Origin: Neobacillus bataviensis
GTDB lineage: Bacteria; Bacillota; Bacilli; Bacillales_B; DSM-18226
Length of the DNA stretch: 64,000 bases
Direction of reading: 5' to 3'
NCBI RefSeq assembly: GCF_019969725.1
Contig: NZ_JAHXYW010000001.1
Span: 806,001 to 870,000 of the forward strand
Positions 61,507 to 64,000 of this stretch are shown here, piece by piece; the first letter of the stretch is position 1, and each line of letters starts with the position of its first letter. Below the pieces are notes generated by a model that did no database searches, was not told where the DNA came from, and saw nothing but the letters and a program-made list of their open reading frames with translations. Position numbers and translations under genes: made by a program.

Positions 61507-62159
61507 ATTTTCCCCGCCTTTCGAAAAAATTTCCTGTATAAACGGTACCCTTTTCTAATACCATCCACAACATAAAAAGGAATCGAAGGATGGTATTTTT
61601 TAAGAAAAGGTCTATAAATCTTGTAATACGCTTTTTTCAAATCATCCCACTTACTGCAATAGCCCTGCTTGTAGAAATCTGACACATCCACGATATATCC
61701 GCGTCCGTTTGACATGACGACATTTTTGCCGTGAACATCGAAGGGGTTCAAACCGACCGATCGAGCATATTCCAGCCCATTATCAATATCCTCAATTACA
61801 CTTTCAGGAATTGGTACACCCTTTACTAAAGCGTCAAATAAAGTAATCCCGTCAATTTTTTTTAAAACTAAATAGCTGTCACTGTAAGCATAGAGATGGG
61901 AGTATGCTTTATGGTCCCCTAGTTTTTTATAGACTTCAATTTCCTTTTTTAGCTCATCAGGATCTCTTCCGTAAACCTTTACAACCAATAAAGGATTCAA
62001 ATCGTTCGAAAAAACTCCAGCGTAATTACCGCTTCCAACCGTTTTCCAAGAGCTTGAACGATTTTCGACAATGATGGGATCGAAAGGGCTTGGAGTCGTT
62101 AGAAAAATCTGCGGTAATAACTCGGTCTCTATTAATGATATATATTTGCCTATCTGCAT
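61503..62159 (-). CDS. Small protein-kinase-like (RIO/lipopolysaccharide-kinase-type) protein
   Basis: A 218-residue single-domain kinase. It has the glycine-rich loop (SGNYAGVF), the ATP-binding Lys in LLVVKVYG, a catalytic Asp-His-x-x-Asn loop (FDVHGKNVV) and the metal Asp in IVDVSDF. It lacks the large C-lobe of Hanks kinases and resembles Bacillus small Ser/Thr kinases such as YrzF-type. A GAGGGTGTAA precedes the ATG. It is the first gene of the four-gene operon. The substrate (protein or lipid/sugar head group) is unknown. Confidence 0.78.
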   Translation of the reverse strand: MQIGKYISLIETELLPQIFLTTPSPFDPIIVENRSSSWKTVGSGNYAGVFSNDLNPLLVVKVYGRDPDELKKEIEVYKKLGDHKAYSHLYAYSDSYLVLKKIDGITLFDALVKGVPIPESVIEDIDNGLEYARSVGLNPFDVHGKNVVMSNGRGYIVDVSDFYKQGYCSKWDDLKKAYYKIYRPFLKKYHPSIPFYVVDGIRKGYRLYRKFFRKAGKM

Positions 62160-62323
62160 TTACACACCCTCAATCCAAGAAAAAATAAGACTGGCATCAT
62201 TTGTTAAAATTATTTTCTCATCTTATCTTACCTTCAAGCAAGAAAAAATGTTATTCCTAAATTGATAATATCTTTATTTTTAATACCTCACCCATTACAC
62301 TGATACATAAGGGGTGATAACAT

Positions 62324-62875
62324 TTGGATTTTCCCACTTTAGGAACGAAAAGACTGAAATTAATTGAAATAACACATAAGCATATGGATAGGATTTATGA
62401 AATTTTATCATTAGAAGAAGTTACGAGATTTTATGGGACCGACCCCTTCATTTTACAGGCGGAAGCTACACGATTAATTGACATGTTCCAGAAAAACTTT
62501 CATGAAAAGCGCGGGATCCGTTGGGGAATCAAACTGAAGGAAAATCAAAGGATTATTGGTACAATCGGTTTAAATGTCCTGAATTTGAAAAATAAACGCG
62601 CCGAAATCGGCTATGAATTGCATCCAGCCTTTTGGAAAAAAGGGTATGCCTTCGAGGCAATTAATGAGGTACTAAGATTTTCATTTGGCCAGTTGGACTT
62701 ATATCGAATCGGGGCCGTTGTATATCCAGAAAATGAGGCATCCTTACATCTCCTAAGAAAAATCGGCTTTACGAATGAAGGGTTGCTGCGGGGCTACATT
62801 AGACAAAATGATCAAAATCATGATACATATGTTTTGTCATTGCTAAAATCAGAATGGACAAAAAGCCAGGAATAA
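62324..62875 (+). CDS. GNAT N-acetyltransferase, RimJ/RimL type
   Basis: A 183-residue acetyltransferase. GTIGLNVLNLKNKRAEIGYEL and the acetyl-CoA loop HPAFWKKGYAFEAI are typical, with KIGFTNEGLLRGYIRQN near the end. It probably acetylates a protein N-terminus, amino acid or drug. The start is TTG 62324, after AAGGGGTGATAACA. It is divergent from the kinase-led operon and convergent with the gene at 62.9 kb. Confidence 0.87.
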   Translation: MDFPTLGTKRLKLIEITHKHMDRIYEILSLEEVTRFYGTDPFILQAEATRLIDMFQKNFHEKRGIRWGIKLKENQRIIGTIGLNVLNLKNKRAEIGYELHPAFWKKGYAFEAINEVLRFSFGQLDLYRIGAVVYPENEASLHLLRKIGFTNEGLLRGYIRQNDQNHDTYVLSLLKSEWTKSQE

Positions 62876-62892
62876 AGGTATCCTGGCTCCTC

Positions 62893-63093
62893 TTATTCTT
62901 CGAAATATTCCTTAAATGCTTTTGGATTTTTTACGTCCTCATTATGATAATATGGATTATTTTCGGTTGGGTCCTTCGGGTCAAGATTTGTTTTGATGAC
63001 TAGCATTGGCTCTGATGAACTTTCTGCGATTATTCTGTCATTTAACTGATCAAAATCAGCTATTTTCTTATTTCCGGGCTGTCTTGGTTCCAT
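62893..63093 (-). CDS. Small acidic hypothetical protein
   Basis: About 66 residues, hydrophilic, with the segment LDPKDPTENNPYYHNEDVKNP and an acidic end (FKEYFEE). ATG 63093 was chosen because TAGGAGGTGCAAAAAA precedes it. There are no cysteines or membrane helices. It lies downstream of cotE. I do not recognise the family; a spore-associated role is only suggested by position. Confidence 0.65.
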   Translation of the reverse strand: MEPRQPGNKKIADFDQLNDRIIAESSSEPMLVIKTNLDPKDPTENNPYYHNEDVKNPKAFKEYFEE

Positions 63094-63161
63094 TTTTTTG
63101 CACCTCCTAGAATTAAGGTGCATCCTTTTGCTGGAAAAAATTCACGTTTAAAAAAGAAAAA

Positions 63162-63187
63162 AACTAGGAAGTAAAAACCTCCTAGTT
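63162..63187 (-). terminator. Terminator of cotE
   Basis: A perfect 8-bp stem AACTAGGA/TCCTAGTT with flanking A/T runs, 5 bp after the cotE stop. Confidence 0.85.
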
Positions 63188-63191
63188 CATG

Positions 63192-63734
63192 TTATTCTTC
63201 TTCCCCGCCGACTAAGAAATCTGGATTTAATTCTTCAAATTCCTCGTCGTCAACATCCGGTCCCCAGTCATCGTCATCACATTTATGGCTTTTAGAGACG
63301 GCAACACAAATTTTTGTTTCGCCAATCACTTCAACAAGGAATTCCCTTTCCACATGTACAATGATGCGATTGCCATTTGGGGAGATGACTGCTTCCGTAC
63401 AATTCGGCTGCTGCAGCACGCGAGCAACAATCTCATTGTCATCCAAGCAGTCATGATCACGGTACTTTAACTTAATGACATCTGTATAAGTAACACGTTC
63501 AGTTACTACTTCTGTTTTGGTGTTATCGTTAAAAGAGTACCAAACGTTGATGTCATACGAGCCGTGTATCTCTACAGTCTTGCCGACTTTCTTCGCGTTG
63601 TATTTATGGTTGATAATCCAACAGCCAAGGATGCTGGTTGGACTGTGTGCCGGGCTTATTGTATGATTGGACTGGGTAAATTTACGTCCTTTCGCTACGA
63701 CGGCTTTTGCAAATATCTCTCTGTAATCTCCCAT
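63192..63734 (-). CDS. cotE: Spore outer-coat morphogenetic protein CotE
   Basis: A 180-residue CotE. Diagnostic segments are [59 protein letters not shown] and the acidic tail ending [11 protein letters not shown]. CotE is the scaffold on which the outer coat forms in Bacillus spores, at the mother-cell side of the forespore. ATG 63734 was chosen because GAGGAGGG lies at 10 bp; a longer frame starts upstream without one. In B. subtilis it follows ymcA and precedes mutS; here mutS is not next to it. Confidence 0.95.
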   Translation of the reverse strand: MGDYREIFAKAVVAKGRKFTQSNHTISPAHSPTSILGCWIINHKYNAKKVGKTVEIHGSYDINVWYSFNDNTKTEVVTERVTYTDVIKLKYRDHDCLDDNEIVARVLQQPNCTEAVISPNGNRIIVHVEREFLVEVIGETKICVAVSKSHKCDDDDWGPDVDDEEFEELNPDFLVGGEEE

Positions 63735-63899
63735 TTCGCGCGAACCCTCCTCATTCAGTTTCAATTCATCCTATGCTAATTTATAGACTAGTGTGATATA
63801 TAATTTTGGAAATACTGGTTAAATGTTTAGATATGATTCATTTTATGCGCGTTATATAGGTATGTGCCTTTTTGCCTTGTACTTTAAAAAAAGGTAAAA

Positions 63900-63936
63900 A
63901 AATAGAGCCGGCTTATTATATAAGCCTGGCTCTATT
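63900..63936 (-). terminator. Terminator upstream of cotE
   Basis: A stem AATAGAGCCGGCTTA/TAAGCCTGGCTCTATT with a one-base bulge, then T-run on the minus strand, 3 bp after the stop of the RicA-like fragment. Confidence 0.88.
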
Positions 63937-63938
63937 GA

Positions 63939-64000
63939 TTAATGATCGTGATCGCAGTCGTCGTGGCCGCCGCATTCGCCGCCATGTTTCATGCTGGCAC
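63939..64000 (-). CDS. C-terminal tail of a probable RicA (YmcA)-type protein (cut by window edge)
   Basis: Only the last 20 residues are visible, ending MKHGGECGGHDDCDHDH. The His/Cys-rich tail could bind metal or an Fe-S cluster. The gene order (upstream of cotE, same strand) matches ymcA-cotE of B. subtilis, whose RicA protein belongs to an Fe-S-containing complex. The identity is inferred from position. Confidence 0.5.
   Translation of the reverse strand, partial: ASMKHGGECGGHDDCDHDH

Overview
The window looks like a piece of chromosome from an aerobic, spore-forming, low-GC member of the Bacillaceae (Bacillus/Neobacillus-like). Reasons: cotE sits at the right edge with the apparent 3' end of a ricA-type gene just upstream of it (the B. 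subtilis order ymcA-cotE), a GerPF-type germination gene and a DUF3231 protein are present, and AGGAGG-type ribosome binding sites and Rho-independent terminators occur throughout. Most genes lie on the minus strand.

Layout. 0-12.7 kb: an edge-truncated M20 amidohydrolase and its MFS transporter, with a divergent PucR-type regulator; then a run of minus-strand genes encoding a peptide-type ABC importer (DppF/D/C/B-like plus lipoprotein), a NylB-like serine hydrolase, a one-domain NifU-like protein, a UGSC-motif protein interrupted by an in-frame TGA (very probably selenocysteine, with a SECIS-like hairpin directly after it) and a 346-residue partner. 12.7-30 kb: ordinary accessory chromosome, with a tRNA-Arg(CCU)-like relic, a leaderless subtilase, a two-component system beside a DUF4822 protein, a GH3 glycosidase with an AraC regulator, a GTP cyclohydrolase II paralogue beside a flavin monooxygenase and HxlR regulator, and an YlmA-like ABC ATPase. 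30-58.5 kb: a large catabolic island for ring compounds. It holds three HsaA-like flavin monooxygenases, two flavin reductases, two extradiol dioxygenases, two C-C bond hydrolases, a 2-oxopent-4-enoate hydratase-like protein, a fumarylacetoacetate-hydrolase-family protein, three FAD dehydrogenases, an SDR, a PEP-mutase/isocitrate-lyase-family lyase, EtfAB, a FAD-synthetase-like protein, two MFS transporters, a lactonase-like protein, a GntR/FCD regulator and a regulator joining an XylR-type aromatic sensor to a PucR-type output domain. 58.6-59 kb: a 52-bp tandem repeat array. 59-62.2 kb: a compact operon of kinase, Lgt-like protein, Tes-like radical SAM enzyme and small membrane protein. 62.3-64 kb: GNAT gene, small ORF, cotE and the RicA-like fragment.

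How the island may work (inference): FAD dehydrogenases could desaturate or aromatise an alicyclic ring, with EtfAB as a possible electron acceptor; an HsaA-like oxygenase with its flavin reductase would give a catechol; an extradiol dioxygenase, hydrolase and hydratase would form a meta-cleavage route; the lyase and other enzymes would finish the acyclic part. Two partly redundant gene sets carry different control regions. One set (three promoters) shares CCAATA...TCTAGA-19 bp-TAAAAT elements; the other (two promoters) shares a TTGACA/TAAAAT promoter, a cre-like site and ACTAAAATTTTAGT-like palindromes. The substrate cannot be read from the sequence.
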